Shown one piece after another: positions 25,258 to 34,318 of a DNA stretch of 64,000 nucleotides. This stretch comes from Ruminococcus sp. (GTDB lineage: Bacteria > Bacillota > Clostridia > Oscillospirales > Ruminococcaceae): positions 1 to 64,000 of the forward strand of contig JAFZRF010000045.1 of NCBI GenBank assembly GCA_017620025.1, written 5' to 3'. A program made the position numbers and the translations under genes. Every line of letters starts with the position of its first letter. Position 1 is the first letter of the stretch. The notes beneath the pieces were generated by a model. That model made no database searches. It saw only the letters and a list, made by a program, of their open reading frames with translations, and was not told the DNA's origin.

Positions 25258-28155
25258 ATGAAAAAGAAAAAAGGATCTGTAAAGGGAAAGAAGCAGACCG
25301 TGAAGTCAAAAGCTTCTGAGTCCGCAAAGAAAACAGTGACTCAGGAAGCTCCCGCAGCTGCTTCAAAGTTCAGGACGGTATTCTATGTCCTGCTTTCCTT
25401 CATCGCTCCCGTAGCTATCATGCTCTACGGCTTCTACAAGCAGGGAGTACACCCCTTCGGCACGAATCAGATGCTGGTCGTTGACCTCTGGCATCAGTAC
25501 TACCCGTTCTTCCGTGTGCTGCGTGAGAAGCTCCTCACAGGCGGTTCACTGCTCTACTCATGGCAGAACGGTATGGGCACCAACTTCATCTCGCTCATAT
25601 CCTACTATGCAGCGAGTCCGCTCAACTGGATATCGGTATTCTTCGATGACAACCATGTCCGTGATGCGCTGACCTACATACTTCTTGCAAAGATAGGCTT
25701 CTGCGGAGCGTTCTTCTGCTGCTTCCTCAGATACACTTTCAAAAGATGCGATCTTTCACTCGTTCCCTTCTCGGCGATGTATGCGCTCTGTGCTTACGTC
25801 CTCGGCTACTACTGGAACGTAATGTGGTTCGATACGATAGCTATCTTCCCGCTCGTTATGCTCGGCGTCGTTGCGATCTGCCGTGAGAGAAAGTGGAAGC
25901 TCTATACAGTGGCTCTCGCTCTTGCAATGATATCCAACTACTACATAGGCTACTTCGTATGTATATTCACCGTATTCATGTTCTTTGCCTCCGTTATCAT
26001 CGAGGGCAAGGGCATCAAGGACTTCTTCGTGAAGTTCTGGCTGATACTCCGCTCAAGTGTGCTCGGCGTAGGAATCGGCGCCTTCATGCTGCTTCCGGCA
26101 TTCTATGCCCTCCAGCTCACCTACAGCGTGAACAATGTCTTCCCGACGACAATGTCGTGGTACAACAAATGGCCGGAGCTGTTTGCAAACCTCCTGTCAT
26201 ACAGTGAACCCACCACCCGTGACGGCCTGCCGAATATCGCAACGGGTATGCTTGCCCTTGCGCTTCTGGGCGTGTTCGTCTTCTCCGCAGGCATAAAGAT
26301 ACGTGAGAAGATAGCCGCCGTATTCATGCTCTCGCTCCTTATTGTCAGCATGAACATGAATATACTCAACTACATCTGGCACGGCTTCCATGTCGCCAAC
26401 CAGCTGCCCTACCGCTTCTCGTTCATGTTCAGCTTCGTGCTCGCAACTGCGGCGTTCAGGGCTTATGACGTCATAGCCTCGAAGGGCGTGAAGATATATC
26501 AGCTGATACTGCTCGTTCCCGTTCCCGCTGCGGTATTCTTCTGCTGCTGGTTCAAGAACAGGGACAACTTTGAATTCACACAGGCTATCAAGAGCTCCCT
26601 TATCATCACAGGAGCCTATATACTCATCTTCGTTGCTGCCAGGGTATTCCCCTTCAAGAACCCCAAGGTACGCACAGCCGCTCTCAACGTATGTATCGCA
26701 GCGGCGGTTCTCACCGAGCTGACGAGCAATGCTCTCCTCGGTACTGCCACAGTCGGCACTTCCTCCTATGACCAGTACCTCACCAAGGAGGGAGAGGCAC
26801 ATGACCTTCTCAGGCAGATATCTGCACATGAAGATTCACTCTTCTACCGTGCAGAGATGAACACCACATACACCCTCAACGACAGCGCCGCATACGGCTA
26901 CAGGGGCGTATCCCAGTTCTCTTCAAGCGCCAACGTATCTGTAACAAGGCTGTTCAGACGTCTCGGACTCTATTCCTCCGAGGCCGGAAACCGCTTCTAC
27001 TACAGAACGGCAGGACCTGTCGTCAACGACCTGCTCGGTATAAAGTACCTCATCTCCAAGAACGGCATGCTCAACAGCGAGGAGGCACATCTTGAGTACC
27101 GCTACAGCTCAGGTGACGTTTACGCCTACGAGAATACAAAGCCTCTTGCCATCGGCTTCATGATGGACAAGGCGATACTCGAAATGCCCGACGAGGACAG
27201 CATCAATCCCTTTGAGTACCAGAACAAGCTGCTCCGTCTTGCAACAGGTGTTGACTACAGCACCTTCTATGCACAGCCGGTCGAGATGGTAAGCTATGAC
27301 AATATCGAGGTCACAAAGAACGGCTACGGCAACTACAGCTTTGCTATACCGGATCCCAACAAGATCGGAAACGCAGACTACAGCTTTGCCGGAGTTGCAA
27401 ATTCCTACCTCTACGGTTACCTCACAAACGGCGGCATCAATGATGCAACAGTCACCTGCGGGGACATCACTGTGGATTACAGCGTATCAGTCAACGATTA
27501 TCCGATAGTATTCTCTCTCGGAAACGGTCAGACCGGAACATCCGCTCATGTGAACCTGCATACCAACAAGGACAGCAAGACGGGCACATACAAGCTGATG
27601 GTATATGCTCTTGACGAGGAGAAGTGGGCTGAGACCTATGATCTTCTTGCAGACGAGCAGATCCAGCTCAAGACCTTCAGCGATACAAAGATCACCGGCA
27701 GCATCCGTGCGAAAAAGGACGGTGTCCTCTATTTCTCCATCCCCTACGAGAAGGGCTGGAGGGTATGGTGCGACGGCAAGGAGGTCGAGACCTTCAAGGT
27801 GCTCTCCTCTATGCTCGGTGCAGAGATCCCCGAGGGCGATCATGAGCTGAGACTGGAATACACACCTGAGGGCTTTGCGCTCGGATGTGCAGTATCCGCA
27901 GCAATGCTCTTCCTCTTCCTGATGCTGTGTCTGCTGGATATCAAGCGGAAGAAGGCAAAGGCGGCTGAGAAGTCAGAGGAAGATCAGGAGGCAGAGAATG
28001 GAGAAGAGAACGCTCCCGCCGGGGACGGAGACAAAAAGGAATCTGAAGGTATGGATAGCATACCGGGGGACGAGATACCACGGGTTCCAGAGACAGAGCA
28101 ACGCTCTGGCAGTACAGGAGGTGCTGGAGGAGAAGGTATCGAAGGTACTGAATGA
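25258..28155 (+). CDS. YfhO-family polytopic membrane protein
   Basis: A 965-residue protein with a Lys-rich cytosolic head (1-40) and about a dozen membrane segments between about 42 and 500. A large soluble domain (about 520-870) contains the YfhO signature YRGVSQFSSSANVS and LLGIKYLISK, and a last membrane segment lies near 880-900. YfhO proteins are GT-C-fold membrane glycosyltransferase relatives; B. subtilis YfhO is linked to lipoteichoic acid glycosylation. The last 52 residues, acidic and Gly-rich, are read from DNA that in another frame encodes the start of truA, so the tail may be a recent extension. Confidence 0.85.
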   Translation: MKKKKGSVKGKKQTVKSKASESAKKTVTQEAPAAASKFRTVFYVLLSFIAPVAIMLYGFYKQGVHPFGTNQMLVVDLWHQYYPFFRVLREKLLTGGSLLYSWQNGMGTNFISLISYYAASPLNWISVFFDDNHVRDALTYILLAKIGFCGAFFCCFLRYTFKRCDLSLVPFSAMYALCAYVLGYYWNVMWFDTIAIFPLVMLGVVAICRERKWKLYTVALALAMISNYYIGYFVCIFTVFMFFASVIIEGKGIKDFFVKFWLILRSSVLGVGIGAFMLLPAFYALQLTYSVNNVFPTTMSWYNKWPELFANLLSYSEPTTRDGLPNIATGMLALALLGVFVFSAGIKIREKIAAVFMLSLLIVSMNMNILNYIWHGFHVANQLPYRFSFMFSFVLATAAFRAYDVIASKGVKIYQLILLVPVPAAVFFCCWFKNRDNFEFTQAIKSSLIITGAYILIFVAARVFPFKNPKVRTAALNVCIAAAVLTELTSNALLGTATVGTSSYDQYLTKEGEAHDLLRQISAHEDSLFYRAEMNTTYTLNDSAAYGYRGVSQFSSSANVSVTRLFRRLGLYSSEAGNRFYYRTAGPVVNDLLGIKYLISKNGMLNSEEAHLEYRYSSGDVYAYENTKPLAIGFMMDKAILEMPDEDSINPFEYQNKLLRLATGVDYSTFYAQPVEMVSYDNIEVTKNGYGNYSFAIPDPNKIGNADYSFAGVANSYLYGYLTNGGINDATVTCGDITVDYSVSVNDYPIVFSLGNGQTGTSAHVNLHTNKDSKTGTYKLMVYALDEEKWAETYDLLADEQIQLKTFSDTKITGSIRAKKDGVLYFSIPYEKGWRVWCDGKEVETFKVLSSMLGAEIPEGDHELRLEYTPEGFALGCAVSAAMLFLFLMLCLLDIKRKKAKAAEKSEEDQEAENGEENAPAGDGDKKESEGMDSIPGDEIPRVPETEQRSGSTGGAGGEGIEGTE

Positions 28156-28813
28156 GCCCGTAACGATATACGGATGCTCACGTACTGATACCGGCGTCCA
28201 TGCCAACCGCTACTGCTTCAATGTATACACTTCAAGCAGTATAAGGAATATCGGCTTCGTAAGGGGAGTGAACGGAGAACTCCCGGCGGATATATCCGTC
28301 CTCAGCTGTGAGGACGCCCCGCCGGAATTCCACGCAAGGTATGACTGCGTGGGCAAGGAGTACCTCTACAGGATCCATGCCAGCGAGTCGAAAAACCCCT
28401 TCGAGACCGATCTTTCCTACCATTACCGCAGACCTCTCGACCTTGAAAGGGTGCGTGAGGCAGCGAAATATTTCGTAGGCACACATGATTTTGCATCGTT
28501 TTGTGCCGACTGTACAAATGTTTCGACAACTATCAGAACTATTTATTCTCTTGAAATAGAAAATAGTGGAACTTCTGTGATAATGCTTGTAAAAGGAGAC
28601 GGATTTCTGTATAATATGATTAGGATAATAGCGGGTACACTTATTGATGTGAACGAGAAGCGCTTCGAGCCCTCGGATATGCCCGCGATCCTTGCAGCAA
28701 GGGACAGGCTCGCCGCCGGAAGAACAGCCATGGCGCACGGGCTCTACCTTAACAGAGTGTTCTACGATAAGGAAGAACTTTACCGAAGGAGACTGCCAGA
28801 TGCCGATGTATGA
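27998..28813 (+). CDS. truA: tRNA pseudouridine synthase TruA
   Basis: A 271-residue enzyme that makes pseudouridine at tRNA positions 38-40. It has the TruA N-terminal strand KVWIAYRGTRYHGFQRQ, the catalytic Asp in SRTDTGVHA, EYLYRI and GDGFLYNMIRIIAGTL. AGGAGG stands 6 nt before the ATG, which makes this start firm although it lies 158 nt inside yfhO, in the +1 frame. The 3' end overlaps the next gene by 14 nt. Confidence 0.95.
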   Translation: MEKRTLPPGTETKRNLKVWIAYRGTRYHGFQRQSNALAVQEVLEEKVSKVLNEPVTIYGCSRTDTGVHANRYCFNVYTSSSIRNIGFVRGVNGELPADISVLSCEDAPPEFHARYDCVGKEYLYRIHASESKNPFETDLSYHYRRPLDLERVREAAKYFVGTHDFASFCADCTNVSTTIRTIYSLEIENSGTSVIMLVKGDGFLYNMIRIIAGTLIDVNEKRFEPSDMPAILAARDRLAAGRTAMAHGLYLNRVFYDKEELYRRRLPDADV

Positions 28814-29969
28814 AACTACCGATCAGGTAGATCAGCATAATAAAGAGATAAAACGAAAACGGCTGATACGGTTTGCAGTTATAGCCGGCCTTCTGATCCT
28901 CGGGGCTGTATTGTTTTTTACAAGGGATATATGGCTTTCAGGCATCAGAGGAGTAGGCAGGCAGTATCAGATAATAACCAACGACGGACAGCTCGCCGGA
29001 GGAAACTTCCCCCTTGAGCTTTCCGCTGAATCAGATTATCAGCTTGAATTCTCCGGCAAGGAGATAGTAGTGCTGAACGACGCCTATATCACCTTCTACA
29101 ATACGGAGGGATCACTGATAAAGAAGCGTCTGCATGATTATTCAAATCCCGTCATGTGTCCCGCAGACAACGGAAAGGTGCTGCTCTATGAAAGCGGCGG
29201 CGATGAATTCTGCGTGGAGAATGATGATTCCATCCTCTACAGCGATACCTTCGATGAGAATATACTCTTCGCACGTATCAGCCCGGAGGGATATACGGCT
29301 GTAGTGCTTACCTCTGACAACTTCGACTGCGAGGTCAAGGTCTACAACCGCAAGGGAAAGGAGATCTATCGGCGTCAGTGTATAGATCGTGTAAGCGGAA
29401 TCAGTTTCCGTGACGAGAGCCGGGGTATGATACTCAGTTACCTCAGCGCCGAGAACGGAGGACTGGTAACGTCTGTACAGGACATCGATCTCCATGAGTA
29501 TGTTGACCGCTGGACCTCGCCGGGCATGGATGCCCTCGGCCTTGAGGTGTACGGCTACGAGAGCGGAGCCTTCGTGCTCGGCATCGAGTCGTGCGGCTAC
29601 ATCAACAGCACAGGCGGCATAAGCTCATATTACAGGTATGACGGTGAACTTGCCGGCGGAGATTCGCAGGACGGAAAGTCTGCGGTCATTGTCAACAATG
29701 ATGAAAGAAGACGTTATACTATGGCACTCTACAGCGGCGGTGCTTCAGAGCCCGTGGTGATAGAGTTTGAACAGCCTCTTATCGACGTCGCAGTTGAGGA
29801 CGGGCTTGCCTATGTCATGGGCAGGCAGGAGATAACCGCCTACAGCTTTGACGGAACGGTCCGCTCGACCGTTGAGATCAGTGATTCCTATACCGGATTC
29901 ACAAGGGGCGGCAAGTACATATTCCTCAAAGGCTTCGGCAGGATCGACAGGATCGATTTCAACAGCTGA
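28800..29969 (+). CDS. DUF5711-like membrane-anchored beta-propeller protein
   Basis: A 389-residue protein with a short cytosolic head, one membrane segment (about 23-45, RFAVIAGLLILGAVLFF) and an extracellular domain made of repeated four-strand blades (for example ITFYNTEGSLIKKR, VKVYNRKGKEIYRR, ITAYSFDGTVRST). This is the layout of DUF5711 proteins, seen upstream of cvpA in related Clostridia. The ATG is chosen because AAGGAGA lies 7 nt before it; it overlaps the truA stop. The function is unknown; a surface scaffold or sensor role is possible. Confidence 0.7.
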   Translation: MPMYETTDQVDQHNKEIKRKRLIRFAVIAGLLILGAVLFFTRDIWLSGIRGVGRQYQIITNDGQLAGGNFPLELSAESDYQLEFSGKEIVVLNDAYITFYNTEGSLIKKRLHDYSNPVMCPADNGKVLLYESGGDEFCVENDDSILYSDTFDENILFARISPEGYTAVVLTSDNFDCEVKVYNRKGKEIYRRQCIDRVSGISFRDESRGMILSYLSAENGGLVTSVQDIDLHEYVDRWTSPGMDALGLEVYGYESGAFVLGIESCGYINSTGGISSYYRYDGELAGGDSQDGKSAVIVNNDERRRYTMALYSGGASEPVVIEFEQPLIDVAVEDGLAYVMGRQEITAYSFDGTVRSTVEISDSYTGFTRGGKYIFLKGFGRIDRIDFNS

Positions 29970-30080
29970 GCCGTTAATCTTGTTTTGCGTCCGGGCAGTC
30001 CTTTTTGTCCGGTGCTGACTATACCGTGCGGCTGGGTTAGCCCGGTTATGCACACTTTTCCCAGTAAAGAAGTAAACGAA

Positions 30081-30118
30081 GGGAGGAAGGACACATCTGA
30101 TGTGTCCGAAAACAAATG
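30081..30118 (+). promoter_or_regulatory. cvpA ribosome site split from ATG by a hairpin
   Basis: GGGAGGAA (30081-30088) is 27 nt from the ATG, too far for normal use. A perfect 8-bp hairpin, GGACACAT-CTG-ATGTGTCC (30089-30107), lies exactly between them. When it folds, the ribosome site is effectively 8 nt from the ATG (linker GAAAACAA). No other ribosome site is seen near this start. Confidence 0.6.
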
Positions 30119-31015
30119 GGAGAACAGTTCTGGTGGATCTACGATGCAGCGATCGCTGCAATAATTCTGGTGTTCGTTTTCATATCGAGCCGCAAGGGAC
30201 TGGTGAAGACAGCGATAAGCCTTGCCTGTTCCGTGCTTGCGCTCGTGATAGCCTTTTCCGTAAGCTCCGCTGTATCAAAGGGAGTATACAAAACAATGAT
30301 CAGGCCGAGCACGATCAAGAATGTCTCCAAGGACCTTTACAGTGATTCCGTAAAGAAGAGACTTGTAGATCAGCTCAACGGTCTTGACTATCACCTCAGC
30401 GTCAGGGAGGACAAGATCACAGATCTCCTCAATGACGAGAACTCGGACTTTGATCACGAGGTCTATGTCTATGCAAACAATATCAACGCCATCAAGGTAG
30501 CAGAGGAGGATGAATTCAAGGAGGAGCTTCACAAGATCTACGGACAGATCATATATGAGCTCGTAGCAAAGAACTGCGATCCGTATATCGCAGAAGCTGC
30601 AAGGAATCTCACTGTTGCCGATCCGTCATGCTTCCAGCAGATAGGCAGGGAGCTCAATGAGGAGGAAGGCGGTCAGAGAGAGGCAGCAGCCATCATCTCA
30701 GACAACTACATAGCTCCGACATACAGCAAGGTATTCAGATATATCAGCTTCATCGCAATGTTCGTTATCGTGTCACTGCTCGCATTCTTCATTGTAAAGT
30801 CGTTTTCTGAGAATATCAAGAGCGGCGAGGCAGTATCACATATTGTCGGAGGCGTGCTCGGCATCTTCATAGGTATCATCGTGATAATAGTTATAGCGGT
30901 AGTCATCAAGCTCAATGTTGTCCTCGGAAACAATGAGATGATGGTATTCAATAAGGATACGGTTGACAAGACACTGGTATTCAAGCACATATATAATATA
31001 GTAGCAGGCATGTAA
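30116..31015 (+). CDS. CvpA-family membrane protein
   Basis: A 299-residue membrane protein. N-terminal segments (about 8-26 and 31-55) carry the CvpA pattern 'D..i..il......rG.v....l' (YDAAIAAIILVFVFISSRKG). A soluble insert of about 120 residues and two further membrane segments (about 200-225 and 240-270) follow. CvpA proteins are linked to colicin V production, envelope stress and purine-operon context, but the biochemical role is unsettled. The ATG has no direct ribosome site and seems to use one displaced by a hairpin. A clpC-like gene follows after 96 nt. Confidence 0.8.
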   Translation: MGEQFWWIYDAAIAAIILVFVFISSRKGLVKTAISLACSVLALVIAFSVSSAVSKGVYKTMIRPSTIKNVSKDLYSDSVKKRLVDQLNGLDYHLSVREDKITDLLNDENSDFDHEVYVYANNINAIKVAEEDEFKEELHKIYGQIIYELVAKNCDPYIAEAARNLTVADPSCFQQIGRELNEEEGGQREAAAIISDNYIAPTYSKVFRYISFIAMFVIVSLLAFFIVKSFSENIKSGEAVSHIVGGVLGIFIGIIVIIVIAVVIKLNVVLGNNEMMVFNKDTVDKTLVFKHIYNIVAGM

Positions 31016-31047
31016 GGCCTGCGGGCAAAGAGAAGAGAAAACAATCA

Positions 31048-31082
31048 GAGCCGTTCCTGCCGGATATCCGGCGGGGCGGCTC
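31048..31082 (+). promoter_or_regulatory. Strong hairpin in clpC-like leader
   Basis: GAGCCG pairs with CGGCTC and, inside an internal loop, GCCGG with CCGGC around ATAT. It has no T-run, so it is more likely a processing or stability structure, or a weak attenuator, than a true terminator. Confidence 0.5.
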
Positions 31083-31111
31083 CTCATTAGCATGACAGGA
31101 GGATTTCGCTG

Positions 31112-33454
31112 ATGATAATGTGCAGCAACTGCAAGAAACGGCCTGCGGTGGTATTCATTACCTCAGTGCAGGGGAACGAAAAGAAGAACGAAGGGCTCTG
31201 CCTTGTATGTGCAAGGAAGATGCATATCCCGCAGGTATCCGAGTATATGGAAAAGCTCGGCATCACTGACGAGGAGATAGATCAGCTCTCCGATCAGATG
31301 ATGGAAATGCTCGACGGCGATGCCTTCGAGATGGGCGGCTCCGGTATAATGCCCGGCTTCCTTTCAAACATCTTCGGTACAAACAAGGATCAGGAGAAAG
31401 AAGAGACTCCTGAGACGAATATCCCCGAAAGGCGTGAGGAGCCTGCCGGTGAAGAGAAGAAGGAAAGAGACTGGAAGAATATGTTCGGCAGCAAGCGTGA
31501 AAAGAAGCGCCGTGAGCTGAAGTTCCTCGGAAACTACTGCACCAATCTCTCACAGAAGGCTGAGGATAACGAGCTTGACAATATCATCGGCAGAGACAAG
31601 GAGATCGCAAGAGTAATACAGATACTCTCACGCCGTACCAAGAACAACCCCTGTCTCATCGGTGAGCCCGGCGTCGGAAAGACTGCCATAGCAGAGGGCA
31701 TTGCACAGCGTATAGCAAGAGGCGATGTACCGCTCAATCTTTCAGACAAGAAGGTATACCTCCTTGACCTTACAGCTCTCGTTGCCGGAACTCAGTTCCG
31801 CGGACAGTTCGAGAGCCGTGTGAAGGGACTTGTTGACGAGGTAAAGAGAGAGGGAAATATAATCCTCTTCATAGACGAGGTACATACACTGGTAGGAGCA
31901 GGCGATTCCGAGGGCTCCATGAATGCGGCAAACATCCTCAAGCCCGCTCTTTCAAGAGGCGAGGTACAGGTCATCGGTGCGACCACCTTCGGAGAGTACC
32001 GCAAGTACATCGAGAAGGATTCCGCCCTTGAGCGCCGTTTCCAGCCGGTGACTATCGACGAGCCGAATATCGAGGACACAGTAAGTGTTCTTCTCGGCAT
32101 CAAGAAGTACTACGAGGACTTCCACAAGGTGCATATATCCGATTATCTCACAAGGGTATGCGCAGTCCTCTCAGAGAGATATATCACAGACCGCTTCCTT
32201 CCCGACAAGGCTATCGACCTGCTCGACGAGAGCTGTGCAAGGGCTTCCATACGCAACCCGGAGATAGCTGAGTACGGCAGGGTGATGAAGGAGATATCTG
32301 CTCTTGAGGGCATGGAAGAAGTCCTGCTGGAGAAGCAGGAGATCGATTATCAGGCACTTGCAGAGGTAAAGGGAAAGCTTATCCACCTGCGTCAGGAATC
32401 GGAGGAGCTGCGTAAGAAGGCCTTTGATGCACAGGTGACCGAGGAGGATATCACCAAGGTAATAGAGCTCTGGACCGGTATCCCCGCAAGCAAGGTGGCA
32501 GAGAACGAGTTCCTCAAGATAGCAAAGCTCGAGGATGAGCTCAAGGCAAGGGTGCTCGGACAGGACGAGGCGATAGGAGTGCTTGTAAGAGCGATCAAGC
32601 GTACAAGGGTTCGTCTCAACAAGCGCCGCAGACCTGCATCGTTCATCTTCATCGGCCCCACAGGTATCGGTAAGACCGAGCTTGTAAAGGCTCTTGCAGA
32701 TGCTATGTTTGATTCTCCCGAGCCGCTCATCAGGCTCGATATGACAGAGTATATGGAGAAGCATTCCGTTGCGAGGATGATAGGTTCTCCTCCCGGCTAT
32801 GTAGGCTATGAGGAGGCCGGACAGCTCACCGAGAAGGTGCGCCGCAGACCTTACTCCGTTATCCTGTTCGACGAGATAGAGAAGGCACATCCGGACGTTA
32901 TGAATATTCTTATGCAGATACTCGATGAGGGCAAGGTAGACGACGCCCACGGCAGAACTGTCAACTTTGAGAACACGATAATCTGCATGACCTCCAACGC
33001 AGGCTCTACAGACAAGAGCGTAGGCGTCGGCTTCAACCGCACCGCAGACGAGATATCAAAGGATAAGGCTATGAAGGGCCTGAAGGAATTCCTCCGTCCC
33101 GAGTTCATTAGCCGTATCGATGAGATAGTGGTATTCCGTCAGCTTGAAAAGGCAGACTTCTCACGCATCGCAGCTCTTATGCTCGATGAGATGAAGGAGC
33201 CTCTCGCAGAAAAGAATATCGGTATATCCTATACTCAGGAGGCTCTCGACCTTATCGCAGAGGAATCCTTCGGCAAGCCCTACGGCGCAAGAGATATACG
33301 CCGTGTCATAAGGCAGGAGGTCGAGGACAAGATAGCAGAGCAGGTGCTCGAGCACGCCTCTGAGATATCAGAGCTTGAGGTAGTCGTAAAGGACGGAAAA
33401 CTGGATCTGAATGTATCTCTAAAGAACAAGGAGAGCGATAGCAATGAAGAATGA
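31112..33454 (+). CDS. ClpC-like AAA+ unfoldase with N-terminal zinc finger
   Basis: A 780-residue double-ring ATPase of the Clp/Hsp100 class that should unfold proteins for ClpP. The usual double Clp-N domain is missing. In its place is a four-Cys zinc site (Cys4, Cys7, Cys30, Cys33), like the first zinc module of McsA, and an acidic linker (about 45-130). Then come D1 (Walker A GEPGVGKT, 184-191; [13 protein letters not shown]), a short UVR-like coiled middle region (about 400-450) and D2 (Walker A GPTGIGKT near 514; [10 protein letters not shown]). A VGF tripeptide in D2 fits the ClpP-docking loop. The zinc head may select substrates or take over adaptor work. The next gene overlaps by 11 nt. 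Confidence 0.88.
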   Translation: MIMCSNCKKRPAVVFITSVQGNEKKNEGLCLVCARKMHIPQVSEYMEKLGITDEEIDQLSDQMMEMLDGDAFEMGGSGIMPGFLSNIFGTNKDQEKEETPETNIPERREEPAGEEKKERDWKNMFGSKREKKRRELKFLGNYCTNLSQKAEDNELDNIIGRDKEIARVIQILSRRTKNNPCLIGEPGVGKTAIAEGIAQRIARGDVPLNLSDKKVYLLDLTALVAGTQFRGQFESRVKGLVDEVKREGNIILFIDEVHTLVGAGDSEGSMNAANILKPALSRGEVQVIGATTFGEYRKYIEKDSALERRFQPVTIDEPNIEDTVSVLLGIKKYYEDFHKVHISDYLTRVCAVLSERYITDRFLPDKAIDLLDESCARASIRNPEIAEYGRVMKEISALEGMEEVLLEKQEIDYQALAEVKGKLIHLRQESEELRKKAFDAQVTEEDITKVIELWTGIPASKVAENEFLKIAKLEDELKARVLGQDEAIGVLVRAIKRTRVRLNKRRRPASFIFIGPTGIGKTELVKALADAMFDSPEPLIRLDMTEYMEKHSVARMIGSPPGYVGYEEAGQLTEKVRRRPYSVILFDEIEKAHPDVMNILMQILDEGKVDDAHGRTVNFENTIICMTSNAGSTDKSVGVGFNRTADEISKDKAMKGLKEFLRPEFISRIDEIVVFRQLEKADFSRIAALMLDEMKEPLAEKNIGISYTQEALDLIAEESFGKPYGARDIRRVIRQEVEDKIAEQVLEHASEISELEVVVKDGKLDLNVSLKNKESDSNEE

Positions 33455-34121
33455 TATGTTAAGGATAGCAGCTGCTGCGGTATTTGCAGCCACAGCTCTC
33501 ACAAGCTGCTCCACTACAAAGAAGCCCGCTATGTCAGCAACAACTCCGGCTGAGACAAAGTCATCGGTATCGGCAGATCTGCCGGTCGAGACACAGCCGC
33601 CGAAGGGCAAGTATGACGGCGTCAAGGATGCCGCAGACGGAGCGCATCTCACTATCAGCAATACCAAAGCAAAGCCGGGCGAGATCGCAGAGGTAACGCT
33701 CTCGGTATCCGGTGTTGACAAGGCATGGAGTATGTGCGGCCTTCATATCGTATATCCTGACGTTCTCGAATGTCAGATGTTCAACGACGAGGAGCGTCTT
33801 GTACAGGTGAAGAAGGGCGATGCTGTTGCCTATGCCTCCGGTACTATAGCTATGCTCTGGAGGGATAACCTCACAGAGGATATGATAGCCAACAAGCAGA
33901 AGTCGGTATTCTTCACAGCAGTCCTTGATCAGAACCACGGACTTGACGGTGATATCTGCACTTATTCCTTCAAGATCCCTGAGGATGCAACACCCGGCAC
34001 TGTATATCCGATAGACTACTACTACTGCGATACAGATATATTCGCCAACTATGACAAGGATCCTTCCTTCGAGAAGTATGCCTTCGATCACTGGCAGGGC
34101 GGAAGCATCACAGTTGAATAA
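33444..34121 (+). CDS. Lipoprotein with cohesin-like domain
   Basis: A 225-residue lipoprotein: signal sequence with lipobox ATALTSC (Cys22), a Thr/Ser/Pro linker (about 23-57), and one beta-sandwich domain (about 58-225). The domain starts LTISNTKAKPGEIAEVTLSV and later has DGDICTYSFKIPEDATPGTV and ends YAFDHWQGGSITV. These are the positions and motifs of ruminococcal cohesins (start 'a.pG..v.v.v.v', late 'dG.i....F.vp.dA.pG..y'). A cohesin would bind dockerins, and lipid anchoring would hold them at the membrane. It overlaps the end of the ClpC-like gene by 11 nt, with AAGGAG as ribosome site. The cohesin call is from motif reading only. Confidence 0.68.
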   Translation: MKNDMLRIAAAAVFAATALTSCSTTKKPAMSATTPAETKSSVSADLPVETQPPKGKYDGVKDAADGAHLTISNTKAKPGEIAEVTLSVSGVDKAWSMCGLHIVYPDVLECQMFNDEERLVQVKKGDAVAYASGTIAMLWRDNLTEDMIANKQKSVFFTAVLDQNHGLDGDICTYSFKIPEDATPGTVYPIDYYYCDTDIFANYDKDPSFEKYAFDHWQGGSITVE

Positions 34122-34126
34122 AAAAG

Positions 34127-34158
34127 ACGGCGCACCATATAACGTGCGCCGTTTATGT
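34127..34158 (+). terminator. Terminator of the long plus-strand gene run
   Basis: ACGGCGCAC pairs with GTGCGCCGT around an 8-nt loop and is followed by a T-rich stretch. It lies directly after the cohesin-like gene. Confidence 0.75.
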
Positions 34159-34190
34159 TTGCTGTAAATGTCAGTATGACGACAGGTTTG

Positions 34191-34266
34191 GGATTCTAAA
34201 GGAGCTGCGCCCCTTTAGCGGAGTCCAGAGGCAGCGCCTCTGGCAGGGTGTGGGACGGAGTCCCGC
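34191..34266 (+). repeat. Multi-hairpin repeat, short form A
   Basis: GGGATTC is followed by hairpin CTAAAGG...CCTTTAG, CGGAGTC, hairpin CAGAGGC...GCCTCTG, and GGGTGTGGGAC...GTCCC. The same order of blocks occurs in reverse orientation at 37082-37160, and the elements at 7383-7576 and 50751-50943 are longer relatives. No gene is present. Confidence 0.7.
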
Positions 34267-34282
34267 AAACAGCCTGCAAAGA

Positions 34283-34305
34283 AGCCCCGCATTATCTGCG
34301 GGGCT
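34283..34305 (-). terminator. Terminator of serpin gene
   Basis: AGCCCCGC pairs with GCGGGGCT around a 7-nt loop, 14 bases after the serpin stop codon on the minus strand. The following T-run is short. Confidence 0.65.
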
Positions 34306-34318
34306 CTTGTTATCCGTA

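Noticed and set aside
30100..30345. 81-residue frame starting 10 nt after the GGAGG before cvpA
   Set aside because: Its start codon is within the hairpin and its product has no sense; the overlapping cvpA frame is clearly coding. It remains a possible decoy start.
31016..31111. CtsR or CIRCE operator before the ClpC-like gene
   Set aside because: I looked for the GGTCAAA direct repeat and the CIRCE palindrome and found neither; only a GC-rich hairpin is present.
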